Below are positions 46,201-57,430 of a stretch of 64,000 bases of DNA, one piece after another. Source of the stretch: Paraspadella gotoi (taxonomy: Eukaryota; Chaetognatha); contig CM119267.1 of NCBI GenBank assembly GCA_051294375.1, positions 6,251,992 through 6,315,991 of the forward strand, in the 5' to 3' direction. Position 1 is the first letter of the stretch, and every line of letters starts with the position of its first letter. The position numbers and the translations under genes are program-made. The notes beneath the pieces were generated by a model. The model did no database searches, had not been told where the DNA came from, and was given only the letters and a program-made list of their open reading frames with translations.

Positions 46201-48705
46201 CTCACCGCTTACTTTGCCTCCAACCTTCACCTCTACGAACTGAACGCCACGAATCCCCTTGGAATGAAGGGCCATTTGGCGCGACGCTACGGCGACCTCA
46301 TGCACGACCTCTGGTCTGGAGCTTCGCGAACGGTGGCGCCGATAAAATTTCGCTGGACAATCGGAAAATACGCGCCGCAATTCGCCGGGTTTCAGCAGCA
46401 CGACGCTCAAGAGTTGTTAGCGTTTCTCCTCGACGGCCTCCACGAAGATCTCAACCGAGTCCAGGTCAAACCTTACGTGGAATTGAAAGACTCCGATGGT
46501 CGGCCCGACTTTGAGGTGGCTCAGGAAGCTTGGGAGAATCATCTTCTGCGCAACCAGAGCATCATCGTCGATTTGTTTCACGGACAACTCAAATCCCGTG
46601 TCCGCTGCAAAACGTGCGGTAGCGTCAGCGTGCGCTTCGACCCTTTCAATGTCCTGTCCCTCCCGCTGCCCATGGACTCTTGCATCCATGTGGAAATAAT
46701 GGTTCTTCGACTGGATGGCTCCGTTCCCATTAAGTATGGACTGCGAATGAACATCGACGATCGATACAAAAATTTAAAAGAATCCCTCTCCAAGTTATGC
46801 GGGTTGTCCCCCAACGAATTGCTCTTGGTCGAGGTTCTGGGCGCAATTTTTCGAAGCATTCCTGAGGAGACGACGAAGGTAAAGTCGCTGTTGGGAGGAA
46901 CGCTGATGGCGTATCAAGTTCCGCCGCCGACGATGATCCCTACCATGAGCGCCGAGGAAGAGCGGGCCGACGAGATGCGCGCAAAGATGCTCAAGCGCTC
47001 CCGAGATTCGCCCGAGTCTGGAGTTTCGTCTCTACCTCCTTCTCAGCCGCCCCCATCGTCCAAAGTCGAGTCGCTGGCCGACATTCAAAGAAGAACGATC
47101 GTCAACGGAGTACCGACGATTAAGAACAATAACTATTTGAGAAACGAGGGAGAATCGAGATGTATGGATTCTAGTCAATATCCCCCCGGCAACCAAGCTG
47201 CTCCTCTCGTTCCCCAAATTTCGAATTGTGATACCGAGTTGAAAGCCCCGCTTGTCGAAACTCAGGGCAACATATCATCGAAGGAGGACGGCGAATCCGG
47301 CGTAGCTGTCGTGTCCCCGATTAGCCCGTCGCTCGACGCCGCCTCATCCTCGACCGCGCCTTCCAGCGTTACTTCCCCCTCCGAGGCGCGTCTCGCCGCC
47401 GAAGAACTCAGCGGCGTCGTTGTCGCCGTGCATCGCAAAATCCTCAGGATGGACGTCTATTTTCTCTCATCGCAGAAGAGTCGACCCTCTCTCTTCGGCA
47501 CGCCTTTGCTGTTGCCTTTCGGCGAGGGCACCACCAATCAGGACCTGTACGCATCCGTTTGGACGCAGATCGCGCGACTAGTCAGTCCCCTTCCGCCTTC
47601 GGAGGCCTCCTCCCCAAACCACGCGCAAGACTGCGACGACAGCCTCGGTTACGAGTATCCCTTCGTTCTCAAGCGGGTGCGCAAAGACGGCTACACCTGC
47701 GCCACATGTCCTTGGTTCCATTTTTGCCGCGGGTGCCGGTTAGAGTGCGATTCGAAGCCCTTCCGTCCCGGTGCATCGGCCCTTTATGTCGCCGTTGACT
47801 GGGACCCCACTGCGCTTCACTTGCGCTACCAGGCTTCTCAGGAACGCGCCCACGTCGAGGATGAGAGCGTCGCCACTTCCCGGCACCTGGTCACGTCTCC
47901 AATCGACCTTGATGCCTGCCTGCAGGCCTTCACAAAGGAGGAGGAGCTTGGCGAGGACGAGCAGGTCTATTGCAAAAACTGCAAGTCCCTGCAATGCGTC
48001 TCCAAGAAGCTAGACATTTGGGAGCTTCCGCCCATCCTCATTATTCATTTGAAAAGGTTCCAATACGTCAACACACGATGGGTTAAATCGTCTAAGATCG
48101 TCAAGTTTCCCATGACCGACTTTGAGCCTTCCAAATACCTCGCCCCGCGTGATCCAATCTCCGCCGAAATGGAGGAACGTGAAGCAGAAGTCGAATTTGC
48201 CGTTGATGTCGTGGCCCAAAACCGAGAAGAAGCCGTCCCGAAGGAATCCTCGGCGATATCCGGCAACCACGAATCTGGAGTCAACTCCCTCGCCGAATTC
48301 GCGGCGCCGCGACCCACCTCGTCTCCAACCGCGACGCCGGCTTCCGGAAAAAGGTCCTCCAGTTACTCGAAAATCAAGGACCGCAAATCCCCGTACAACC
48401 TCTACGGTATATCGTGCCACAACGGCATTCTCGGCGGCGGCCATTACGTATCCTACGCGAAGAATAGCCGAAGCAAAAAGTGGTACTGTTACAACGACTC
48501 CAGCTGCCGGGAAGTCAACGTCATTAATATGGACTTCGATTCGGCTTACCTGCTCTTTTACGAAAGACAAAACTTGGAAACTTCCAGATATTTGCCCCAC
48601 ATTCCGGCGAGTCGCCGACCGCAGTTGATCGAGAACGATGCTTTCGGTAAAGACGCCGATAGGGACTTTGACTCCGAGTATGGAAAGGCTTGCGTTATTC
48701 AATGA
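43232..48705 (+). CDS. USP32: USP32, EF-hand and DUSP-containing ubiquitin-specific protease
   Basis: Model: join(43232..44652, 45126..48705), 1666 aa (human 1604). USP32 is a membrane-associated deubiquitinase acting at Golgi and endolysosomes. The start [20 protein letters not shown] matches the human MGAKESRIGFLSYEEALRRV and keeps the Gly2 myristoylation context. EF-hands: [13 protein letters not shown] and [13 protein letters not shown]. The DUSP region includes [18 protein letters not shown]-like segment ([17 protein letters not shown]) follows, then the USP domain with catalytic Cys in [17 protein letters not shown] (C818), zinc-ribbon cysteines CKTCG and CKNCK, and catalytic His in [11 protein letters not shown] (H1580). 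The protein ends CVIQ, a CaaX prenylation box like human CVLQ. Long Ser/Pro insertions interrupt the USP fold, as in human. It has only one intron (44653-45125). Confidence 0.96.
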
Positions 48706-49993
48706 CTCGGGATTTTTACATTTGCTTTAAATTAATGGGATTACTTTTTGTTCACAAAAAGCAGAACAATTTTTTTAAGTTCTCATTAGAAAGAAAAATG
48801 CCTGGAAACCAGCGCTGAGACCACAAGGATTTAAAATAAAACTGTTCTACCTTTAATGGATTTAATTCTTTTTTAACAGGGACAGTTTATTTTCATTGAC
48901 ATTTTCAATAAATGTGCTGTTCATGTAGTCAATTGAATAGTTCATTATATATTTAATTAGTACTAATGCATTTCGTTGTGGTTATATTTCATATGAAAAT
49001 TTTGTTTAAGAAAAGTTTAACAATAAGGATGGTTCGGTTGCTAGACATCTTGTCTTTTTTTTTAGATATCATCGTGATGTATGATTTTGGGCTAATTTGT
49101 GGCAAGGTTTTTTTTTCTATTTATTTTCATAGCAGGATCAAGTCGAATTAACAAGCAGCTGTTTTTTTTAACATCTGGATGTTTCAAACATGAATTATTC
49201 TATGCAAAAGTTGTGACGTGCGTCTAATTTTTAATATTTTTCGTAACGTTTTACAATTATTGTATGAAATTGGTACAACAATATATGTTTTTTAATCTGA
49301 TGAATTTAGATGTAGACGCTAGAATTGTTTTGTTATATAATTCCCAACCAAGTCTTTGTAATCACGCCTTTCCATTTTTGCTCAGATCAAATGATGGATT
49401 AAGATTATTGAATATTGTTTATGATCTCGGCCGGTTCGTTTTTTTTTTCACACCGAAAATTATTTTTTACGATTTAACGTGGGGGGAAGGGTAGGTTGGT
49501 GGGTGATCGGTAGGGAATCCTTAATCACCAGTCAGAGAATGTCCGTCTTCTTTTTTTATAATTGGTATTCGACTATTCGTTGTTAATTGTATTTATGATT
49601 CGTGGTTTTTATCTCGCCAGACGGGCGAATGCCCGACTTGGGCGAGATGTTAATTCGTTTCTGCTTCTTTTGACCGTAGTCGTTGTCACGCTGTTTTAAC
49701 ATTAAAAATAGCTCAAGTGTGTAACCATAGGAAGCTGAAAATTTAGTTATAGCTTTTAATCAGCAAGATCTTTTAGATTCACACCTCTCAATTCCTACAC
49801 TTATTTGTTTGTTATATTTTCAAAATAAACAGTTCAGCTCTATTTCTTTTATATGTCGATCTCTCTCTTTTTTTCCCTCGCAGCTTCTTCTGATTTCTTC
49901 TGAAACGAGTTCGCTCTGCAGCGGCTGTCCAGCTTCTCTATCTCTCTTTCTCTCTATCTCACTCATACACGCATTTATTTATAATTCATCGCG

Positions 49994-50218
49994 TCAATGA
50001 ATGATTATCATCGTATCAATGAATGACTATCATCGCGTCAATGTATGATTATCATCGCATCCATCATTTAGTTATCATCATATCAATATTTGGTTATTAT
50101 CGCATCAATATTTGGTTATTATCATCGCATAAATATTTGCTTATTATCATTGCATTAATATTTGGTTATCATCTCATCAATAATCAATTATTATTATATC
50201 AATCAATCAATTACTATG
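49994..50218. repeat. Degenerate minisatellite, about 24-bp unit
   Basis: About nine imperfect units built on TATCATCGCATCAATATTTGG (early units have AATGAATGA instead). Unit length varies from about 20 to 27 bp. Confidence 0.8.
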
Positions 50219-50621
50219 TTTGATCTTGCGCTGATTAGATCCTAAATTTTTGGCCATGTGTCCTGACTCCTGAGGTTAGCAAAAGTATTATAAAAAAAGT
50301 CGGGAGATAAAATTAGGATAAAACTATGTTAAAAGTAGGGTAAAAACTAGATCAAATCATGTCAACAAGATAAAATTCATGAATCAGACAAGGTAAAACA
50401 TGGGCTAATATAATAAAATGTAGGTTTTGAAAACGGTAGGCCGTCCCAAGGGGCAAGATCGGAGAGTATCAATTAAGACCCGGGAAAAAAGGTAAAATTA
50501 TCTTCTCGAAACTTTCGTTGTCGATTGGTCAAGGCCCGCCAATCCAGGGCCACCGGGAAAAAGCTCACATTTTTGCAATCCAAAACGCGAAAGAGAACCG
50601 CGCCACCCAACGCAGATACAT

Positions 50622-50715
50622 ACTATTACATCAATCAATAAATTACTATTACATCAATCAATCAATTACTATTACATCAATTAATCAATTAATATTAAAT
50701 AAATCTATTATTATT
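50622..50715. repeat. Short tandem array related to the preceding minisatellite
   Basis: Three to four units of about 23 bp based on ATTACATCAATCAATCAATT. The same ATCAATCAATCAATTACTAT string ends the array at 50218, so the two are related. Confidence 0.8.
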
Positions 50716-50955
50716 ATATCAATAATTTGTTATCGCATCGATCATTCTTTTTTTTTTGATTTTTTTCATTAATTTTCTTTGGTAGTAACGACTGGCGAGA
50801 TCACTACTTTTAAGATTTTTTTAATGGTATTTTTCGGGTAAAAGAAACCAACAAAATCTTATTTGAAGAGATCAAGATCTCGCGCTCTATTATTACAATA
50901 ATTTTGGTTTTTTTGCTCTTAAGTCTTTTTTTTCTCCTTACTCTTAAACTTAAGG

Positions 50956-53886
50956 ATGTCTCGCCGTATCGTGGTCCGCGCAGACGGCAAGTTCGAGGGT
51001 TTCGGCCGAAAGGACGAAGACGACGGTAAAGACAAAGACAACAACGGCGTCGAAGTCAAGAGATACTGGGACGATTCCGACGACGAGGAAAAACTTAAAA
51101 TTCTCGGCGCCGACGGCGGCGAAGAACGAAATCGGGGACGCAAAGACTCTAAAAGATCGAGAGATCGATCGCGATCCCGCGAAAGCAGAAGCAGACGATC
51201 TCGTTCGCCGCACGACCGTAAACGACAAAATGGAGACCGATCCGAATCTCGAGACAAACCCACGCGATCTCGATCCAGGTCTAATTCGCGACATGAGGCG
51301 GCGCCTTATCGGGAATCGGAAGCCCGAGACTTCGTTTGTCGCCATCGACGAGATGGGCCTCGCGATCGCGACCGCCGCTCAGCCGTTGACGACGACGATA
51401 ATTCTTCGGGTTCTCGTCGCGCTTCGTCATTCTTTGCCGATCGACAACGAAGACTTCCGGAATACTGCGGTCCACCTTTGTCCGCTAATAAAAGAACTCG
51501 CATCGATCCAGAGGCCGCTGGACGTATTATTGCTCGAAATTTGTCCCGCAGCGATGCCTCCTCCAAATCTGTCCAAAGTCAAAGTGTCTCGTCAACGACG
51601 CCTAACTTGGAGTCGAAACGCACGGAAACGACCAAACGGTACGAGGACTACAATTCCCTTCTTCCCGGCGGAGCGATCGCTCAATTGGCGATGGAGGCCG
51701 GATCTTATGAAATGTACGACGATAACTACTTTTACGGCTACGACGACGCTCGATACGACGACATGACTACCACATCTTCGATTACGATATCGGCGCCGCT
51801 GTCGTCGGCAATGGCGGAATTTTCTCCTTCAACGTCAAAGGACGACGATCCAATCGTCTATGGAACTCCTCTCGTTTTGACTGCCCCTTCTGAGCCATTG
51901 AATCCTTATCCTCACAAACCATTAAACGTTGAGAGCTTTACTCTCGATCCAATCGTGGAATCGCGCCCGTTTCTTTCCGAAACTGTCTTGTCCAAATTAC
52001 CTCGTTCTTTCATTCCCGCCAAGTCGGATCAAGGATTGGAGCCCATTTCGAAAAAGGTAGCGGCCAAAAGCGCCAGTTCTTTGCCGACTTCGTTGCCTCC
52101 CGGGAAAAACCCGGTCCAGTTTCTCAACGAGTTCGAGCACGGACTTACCTTCGATTGCGTCGCTCGCGTTGGTCGGGACAACAACCCTGTCTTCTCCATG
52201 AGGATCGTCTGGAGAGACGTGGAATACGTCGGCGAAGGCGCCACGAAAAAGGCGGCCAAAAACGACGCCGCTCTCAAAGCCTGTAACGGTTGGTTCGCGA
52301 CTAATAAAGCGGTCATGTCGAAGAGCGGTGAGGAGAAAGAGACGACGACCACGCAATCGACGACGTTGCCGGGCTTCGTCCGGTCAGCGGCGGACGGCGG
52401 ACCGGGTCCCGACGCGGCGCCTCTCTCTAAATCCCCGCTGATGCTGCTCAACGAACGGCGACCTTTCTTGGCTTTCGTAGTTGATGAAAAAAAAGACTCG
52501 GCTTCCAAGTCACAAATTTTCACCGTCTCCGTCGCGGTCGAGGGAAAAACATTTTCCGGGACGGCGGGAAACAAAAAGTCCGCCAAGAACAAATGCGCCG
52601 AAAAAGTCTTGAAAGAGATTTGCGGGATGGACTTTTCTCAGCGAGACGACCGGCCGGCCCCGATGCTCGCCGTCGTCGAGGAAAAAGACCAAAAACTCGC
52701 GGATCGCATCATGTTTCTGGTGATGGAAAAATTTTACTCATTGACGAACATGGGGCTGGCTTCGACGGCGCGACGAAAGGTGCTAGCTGGAATTGTAATG
52801 ACCATCGAAACGGCTGAAGGCATAGTTGAGACCAACGTCTCTAAAGTGATCTCCCTCGGCACCGGCACCAAATGCGTCGGCGGCGGGTTTCTCTCTGAAT
52901 CTGGTCGCGCGCTTAACGACTGTCACGCGGAAATCATTTGTCGTCGTGGACTCTTGCGGTTTTTCTATGACCAACTCCGTCTTCATCTCGACGACGACGA
53001 GAGAGCGAGGAATCGCTCCGTGTTCGCGCGTCTTCCCGGATCCGGACGACCTCGCTATCGGCTCAAAGAAGGCGTCGACTTTCACCTCTTCATCAGCAGT
53101 GCCCCTTGCGGCGACGGTCGCATCTTTAGTCCCCACGAGAGCGTCAACGAGGACGGAACGTCCGACGAGCATCCGGAACGAGTTTCTCGTGGGCAACTTC
53201 GCGCCAAGATTGAGTGCGGCGAAGGGACCATTCCCGTTGCCAACACTTCAAACGCTGACGGCGTGCAGACTTGGGATGGTATCGTGCAAGGAGAGAGGCT
53301 GCTCACTATGAGTTGTTCGGACAAGCTGGCGCGATGGAACGTTCTTGGGATGCAGGGATCTCTCCTTGGCCACTTTGTCGATCCGGTTTACCTAAAAACT
53401 CTCGTTCTCGGATCTCTATTTCACGGGGAGCACTTGTCCCGCGCGTTGTACGGCCGACTGGAGCTCGAATCGCTCGTCGACGCTTTGCCTCCAGGCTTCA
53501 AATTGAATCGGCCCAGGTTGTGTCGACTCAGCAGTCCGGAGGTGAAACAGGACGGTAAGACCCCGAATTTCAGCGTCAACTGGACTCTGGGTGACGAGGG
53601 TTTGGAGATCGTGGATTCGTCAACGGGAAAGAGGGAACAACCGGATGGAACCTCCAGACTTTGTAAAAGGGTTATGTTCGAAAGGTGGGCGGAACTTAAC
53701 GATAAGTTTGACATGCTTTACCCGAGTCTTGAGAGCAAGCCCCGAGAGGACTCTTATTACTGCGACATAAAAGTTGGCAACAAAGATTTTCAAACAGCGA
53801 AGAAGGCGATGTTTCGAGCCTTTGCCGATCGTGAACTCGGGAATTGGGTTAAAAAACCCGTTGATCAAGATATGTTTTGTTTGTAA
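50956..53886 (+). CDS. ADAR: ADAR, double-stranded-RNA adenosine deaminase, intronless
   Basis: Single-exon 976-aa protein that converts adenosine to inosine in double-stranded RNA. Two dsRNA-binding domains: about residues 382-443 (NPVQFLNEFEHGLTFDCV through GATKKAAKNDAALKAC) and 492-555 (PLMLLNERRPFLAFVV through GNKKSAKNKCAEKVLKEI). The deaminase domain has CHAEIICRRGLLRF (zinc His657, catalytic Glu659), SSAPCGDGRIFSPHE (Cys718) and MSCSDKLARWNVLGMQGSLL (Cys787), so all catalytic residues are present. The N-terminal ~100 residues are a strongly RS-type tract (RDRSRSRESRSRRSRSP), which is unusual. No Z-DNA-binding domain is visible, and two dsRBDs resemble the ADAR2 arrangement. The ATG follows an acceptor-like CTTAAG by one base. 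Confidence 0.95.
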   Translation: MSRRIVVRADGKFEGFGRKDEDDGKDKDNNGVEVKRYWDDSDDEEKLKILGADGGEERNRGRKDSKRSRDRSRSRESRSRRSRSPHDRKRQNGDRSESRDKPTRSRSRSNSRHEAAPYRESEARDFVCRHRRDGPRDRDRRSAVDDDDNSSGSRRASSFFADRQRRLPEYCGPPLSANKRTRIDPEAAGRIIARNLSRSDASSKSVQSQSVSSTTPNLESKRTETTKRYEDYNSLLPGGAIAQLAMEAGSYEMYDDNYFYGYDDARYDDMTTTSSITISAPLSSAMAEFSPSTSKDDDPIVYGTPLVLTAPSEPLNPYPHKPLNVESFTLDPIVESRPFLSETVLSKLPRSFIPAKSDQGLEPISKKVAAKSASSLPTSLPPGKNPVQFLNEFEHGLTFDCVARVGRDNNPVFSMRIVWRDVEYVGEGATKKAAKNDAALKACNGWFATNKAVMSKSGEEKETTTTQSTTLPGFVRSAADGGPGPDAAPLSKSPLMLLNERRPFLAFVVDEKKDSASKSQIFTVSVAVEGKTFSGTAGNKKSAKNKCAEKVLKEICGMDFSQRDDRPAPMLAVVEEKDQKLADRIMFLVMEKFYSLTNMGLASTARRKVLAGIVMTIETAEGIVETNVSKVISLGTGTKCVGGGFLSESGRALNDCHAEIICRRGLLRFFYDQLRLHLDDDERARNRSVFARLPGSGRPRYRLKEGVDFHLFISSAPCGDGRIFSPHESVNEDGTSDEHPERVSRGQLRAKIECGEGTIPVANTSNADGVQTWDGIVQGERLLTMSCSDKLARWNVLGMQGSLLGHFVDPVYLKTLVLGSLFHGEHLSRALYGRLELESLVDALPPGFKLNRPRLCRLSSPEVKQDGKTPNFSVNWTLGDEGLEIVDSSTGKREQPDGTSRLCKRVMFERWAELNDKFDMLYPSLESKPREDSYYCDIKVGNKDFQTAKKAMFRAFADRELGNWVKKPVDQDMFCL

Positions 53887-54588
53887 AATTGAAATATTAT
53901 TCAGAGTTTAAACTTTTATCAAAATAGCTGTTTTATTTATTATTATTAATATTTCGATGAGCAGTAATTTTTGTAGGTTGGCTAACCTTGATACGGCATG
54001 GATCGGCTTAATATTTGTCAGTGCTTCATTGACAGTTGTGATATAATGAATCATAATCTGCAGAAAATATTCGGGCAGCCATGAGCATCACTTCTTATTT
54101 AGCACTAGGCAAGCGATCAAGGAAAAAAAAAATATCACGTGATCTGTATGAAAGGAAAGGGGTTAATATAAATTAATACGTAATGATAATCAATTAAAAT
54201 TAATTAGAATATAGACCAACGTTTTATTAAACGAGTTACAAATAGGAGACGTTGACAGTTTCATTGATTCTTCAAGAATTTGAGTCCAACATCTTTTGTA
54301 ATGAAAACATTTTTAGTTATTCCCTTTATTTATTATTTATTTCCGCTACTCGATTTCGCGGCTTATTAATCTTTGTTGGATATTCAAATATAATGCAAAG
54401 CCTTTTCTCCGGCCATTCTTCCAAGTTTGCTCCACTTTTTTTGGTGCGGCTGGTTCTGCGCCTCAATAACCTCTTTCGGCGATATTTCCTTTCCCCATTT
54501 TTTTTTCCCGTTATTCGTTTTTACGATTTTACGTATTTTAAACATTTCGAATCTAATATTTTAGAGTAATTGTACGAGCGTATTAAAC
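53887..54588. other. Spacer upstream of METTL14
   Basis: AT-rich, no gene recognised. Contains the palindrome ATCACGTGAT (E-box core CACGTG) near 54135 and an acceptor-like ATATTTTAG ending at 54564, 24 nt before the METTL14 start. Confidence 0.5.
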
Positions 54589-56052
54589 ATGTCGGCTCTT
54601 GACAAAATGCGCGAGCGTCAGATGAAGCGTCGCGCGCTCCTCGCCCAACAACTCGGCGTCGAGGATCCCAAAAAGTTGGGCTCCGTCCTTGGCTATTCGG
54701 CCCCCGTCGCGAAAGAGACGCCGTCGTCCCCGGGCGCCGCTGATCCGGGCGCCGCCGCCACTTCCTCCAAGAAGCCCAAGACGGAAGAACTGCATATCGC
54801 CCGGGTCGTCGTGGACGCCGACGCCACCTTCCCGCCCGCTGAGGACGACGACGACATTCAAAAGGAGCGCGTCTTCAAAGACTCCACCACTTTTCTGAAG
54901 GGAACTCAGAGCGAAAATCCTCACAACGATTACTGCCAACATTTCGTCGACACTGGCCAGAGACCGCAAAATTTCATCCGCGACACGGGACTCCAGGATC
55001 GTTTCGAGGAGTACCCCAAGCTGAAAGAGTTGATCCGACTCAAGGACGACATCATCCAAAAGACCAACATCCCGCCCATGTACCTCAGCACGGACCTGCT
55101 CAACTTTGAATTGTCAGAGATGAACGCGCAGTTCGACGTGATCCTCATCGAACCTCCCTTGCCTGAGTACCAGCGAACCACGGGAGCGGTCTTCGACAAG
55201 TATTGGACATGGGACGAGATCATGAGTCTCGACATCGAATCCGTCGCCGCCCAGCGCTGCTTCGTCTGGCTCTGGGTCGGCTCCTCCGACGGGCTCGACA
55301 AGGGCAGGGAGTGCTTGAAGAAGTGGAACTTTAGGCGGTGCGAGGACATTTGCTGGATCAAGACGAACATCAACGGTAAGAGTTTTGGAATAAGATATGA
55401 AAAAAATAAGAGTTGCTCAAGGAGAAGATAAAATTTTTTATTAGTTTAAAATAACTTGATTTTATTATTTGAATTTTGTAGAATGTTTAATTAATTAACA
55501 TATGTGCATTTCATTAATGTAATAGTAATCAATTAAATTGTATATATTTTAAATTCCACTTTTTTTAAAGGCAACAATAACAAAATCGTGGAGCCAAAGG
55601 CCATCACCCAGCGAACCAAGGAGCACTGCCTGATGGGCATCAAGGGCACCGTTCGTCGCTCCACCGACGGCGACTTCATTCACGCCAACGTGGACATCGA
55701 CCTTATCATCGGCGAGGAGCCGGCCTACGGGTCGCCGGAGAAGCCCACCGAGATCTTCCACCTCATCGAGCACTTTTGCCTCGGACGTCGTCGACTGCAC
55801 ATCTTCGGACGAGATTCTACCATCCGTCCGGGCTGGGTCACCATCGGACCCGGCGTTTCAAACAGCAACTACAATCCGCGGTCCTTCAAGAATCAATTTT
55901 CCGGCTATCCCGGAACCACTACCGGCTGCACCGACAGGATCGAGATGCTGAGACCAAAATCCCCGCCGCCCAAGATGAGGGGAGGGGGTCGCGGAGGGCG
56001 GGGAGGGCGAGGAGACTTTCGCGGGCGTGGCGGCCCGCCGAGGGGAAGATGA
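54589..56052 (+). CDS. METTL14: METTL14, RNA-binding subunit of the m6A methyltransferase
   Basis: Model: join(54589..55375, 55571..56052), 422 aa (human 456). METTL14 pairs with METTL3 in the nucleus; it does not itself catalyse but positions the RNA for N6-adenosine methylation. Seen: [21 protein letters not shown], the degenerate motif EPPL at residues 188-191 (compare EPPL 192-195 in human, where METTL3 has DPPW), [23 protein letters not shown], then after the intron [39 protein letters not shown] and [13 protein letters not shown]. The tail is Arg/Gly rich ([19 protein letters not shown]), the RGG RNA-binding element of the family. The donor at 55376 falls in phase 1 (AAC-G). Confidence 0.96.
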
Positions 56053-56239
56053 AAATATATATTTTTTTTTATCCTAATTTTTTTTTTCACTTGTTAAGAA
56101 TTTTTTAGCGTTTGTTGTATCACACTTACTTGATAGTTCTATTTTCCCCACAAATGTATTTTTACCATTCATTTCTTTTTCCTCTTTTAGCGAATAGAAT
56201 CTTAATCATACTATACGCGTATTTCAGATAGTAGTAACA

Positions 56240-56893
56240 ATGTTGACGCTTTTAACGAGCCGACATTCGCCTCGCGCGTTGTACAAGTTAAAAAATGTGA
56301 CAATATCTAAATCTTTCCCGAATTTGACTATTCGAACATACGCCACGCCTTTCTTAACCAATTCCACGATCTTAAACTCTTCGCCGGGGATTTTTTCCAT
56401 TCTCTCGCGGTTTTACTCGACTCTGGATCAGAAAGACGATGCTAGTCAGACTAAGAATGAAGCGCGATCCTTAAACTCAAAGGACGACGAAATCTCTGAC
56501 GCGAATTCGTCGAGTGTAAACAATTCAACGGAGACAGCGTCGGCTGCGGCGTCACCCGCGGAGCCTGTCGCCGAAGCTTCCCCCGCTTCTAGTCGCGTGC
56601 GCCTAAAATCGGCCGTGGCGCAGTACGGCGCCATCGTCGTCGTGTTCCACGTGTCGTTGGCGTTGACGTCGTTGGGTTGCTTCTACGCGCTGGTCTCTTT
56701 CGGCGTCGACGTTGATGGGTTGTTCGCTCTCTTCGGCGCGGAGTCCAACTCAGTCGCAACCAATTTGTCGACTTTTGCCCTCGCCTACGCGGCCCATAAG
56801 CTTTTGGCTCCCGTGCGCATCGGCATTACTCTCTCTGTCGCTCCTCTCATTGTCAAATGGTTGAGAAATATTAAGGTCTTGAAAAAACGATAA
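56240..56893 (+). CDS. FAM210B-like mitochondrial membrane protein (DUF1279)
   Basis: Single exon, 217 aa. The DUF1279 domain covers about residues 120-212: AQYGAIVVVFHVSLALTSLG, a second hydrophobic block ending FALAYAAHKLLAPVR, then IGITLSVAPLIVKWLR, close to human FAM210B (KYGTTVIVFHVSISLTSLG, AYAIHKLFAPVRISITL). The N-terminal ~75 residues are basic/Ser-rich, fitting a mitochondrial presequence, followed by an acidic linker. FAM210B has been placed in the inner mitochondrial membrane, linked to erythroid haem synthesis and respiration. It lacks the extended C-terminal coiled coil of FAM210A, so the B type is favoured. An acceptor-like TTTCAG ends 12 nt before the ATG. The following spacer (56894-57145) is AT-rich with two poly-A/T runs. 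Confidence 0.88.
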   Translation: MLTLLTSRHSPRALYKLKNVTISKSFPNLTIRTYATPFLTNSTILNSSPGIFSILSRFYSTLDQKDDASQTKNEARSLNSKDDEISDANSSSVNNSTETASAAASPAEPVAEASPASSRVRLKSAVAQYGAIVVVFHVSLALTSLGCFYALVSFGVDVDGLFALFGAESNSVATNLSTFALAYAAHKLLAPVRIGITLSVAPLIVKWLRNIKVLKKR

Positions 56894-57145
56894 CTATTTA
56901 AATAATGTTTTACAATATTTTTCTCGTTCCAACGTGGGAGTATGTGGAATTACTAGTACTTTTATTTGTGCTTTTGCCATTTGCTATTTTGTCATGAAAA
57001 ATTACTTTGTTGAAAAAAAAAGGTTCTAAAGTCAATTTTCATAATTTTTTTTTTTTTACATTCATAATTTTTATTCCACTTGTTACTGTGATAATCTTAC
57101 CTGTATTTCATTTTTAGTCCTTTTGCTTTAACCTTTCCGAGCGCA

Positions 57146-57340
57146 ATGATTTCAAAGGCTTCTTCTCTCTATCGTCAATTGCTTCGCTACGGTCGTAGTT
57201 TGAACCTGACCGATTACCCTTTCTACGTGAGGCGAATCCGTCGGGAGTTCGAGAAGAATCGTCATCTCACCTGCAAGGATCAGATCGAGTTCGCCATCAA
57301 GCGTGGCGAGATCCTCGTCAAGAACGACCGCCTCGTCTAA
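57146..57340 (+). CDS. Small LYR-motif protein similar to the MIEF1 microprotein (AltMiD51)
   Basis: Complete 64-aa frame. It has the LYR motif (SLYRQLLRYGRSL), then YVRRIRREFEKNR and a closing KRGEILVKNDRLV. This order and length match the human MIEF1 upstream-ORF microprotein (LYRALLRQGRQL, IRREFRKNQ, KGLVFLNGKLGRI) better than LYRM4/ISD11 or LYRM9. LYR proteins bind mitochondrial acyl carrier protein; the MIEF1 microprotein associates with the assembling mitoribosome large subunit. Here it precedes EXOC2, not MIEF1, by 90 bp, with no AATAAA between the two. An acceptor-like CTTTCCGAG ends 4 nt before the ATG. The residues after the LYR helix are too few to exclude another LYRM assignment. 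Confidence 0.82.
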   Translation: MISKASSLYRQLLRYGRSLNLTDYPFYVRRIRREFEKNRHLTCKDQIEFAIKRGEILVKNDRLV

Positions 57341-57430
57341 GAAACCGAGGATTATCGTTTTTGGGGGACAGGATTTCGGATTTTAAAAACAGAAAAAAAA
57401 ACAACTAATTTTCCTTAGCGGCACTCCATC

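Larger units (their letters stand above)
48706..50955. other. Repeat-rich intergenic spacer
   Basis: No gene was recognised in 2.2 kb. Contents: a partial match to the 11893/12218 repeat at 49263-49279, a poly-T and pyrimidine-rich stretch near 49860-49990, and two short-unit tandem arrays listed separately. A pyrimidine run ends in CTTAAG one base before the ADAR start. Confidence 0.6.

Noticed and set aside
48010-48702. Long antisense open frame opposite the USP32 3' end (230 codons)
   Set aside because: It mirrors the codon bias of USP32, shows no domain, and lacks independent gene signals.
49994-50715. Possible CRISPR-like array because of regularly spaced units
   Set aside because: Units are contiguous, degenerate and AT-rich, with no unique spacers, in a eukaryotic genome; it is a minisatellite.
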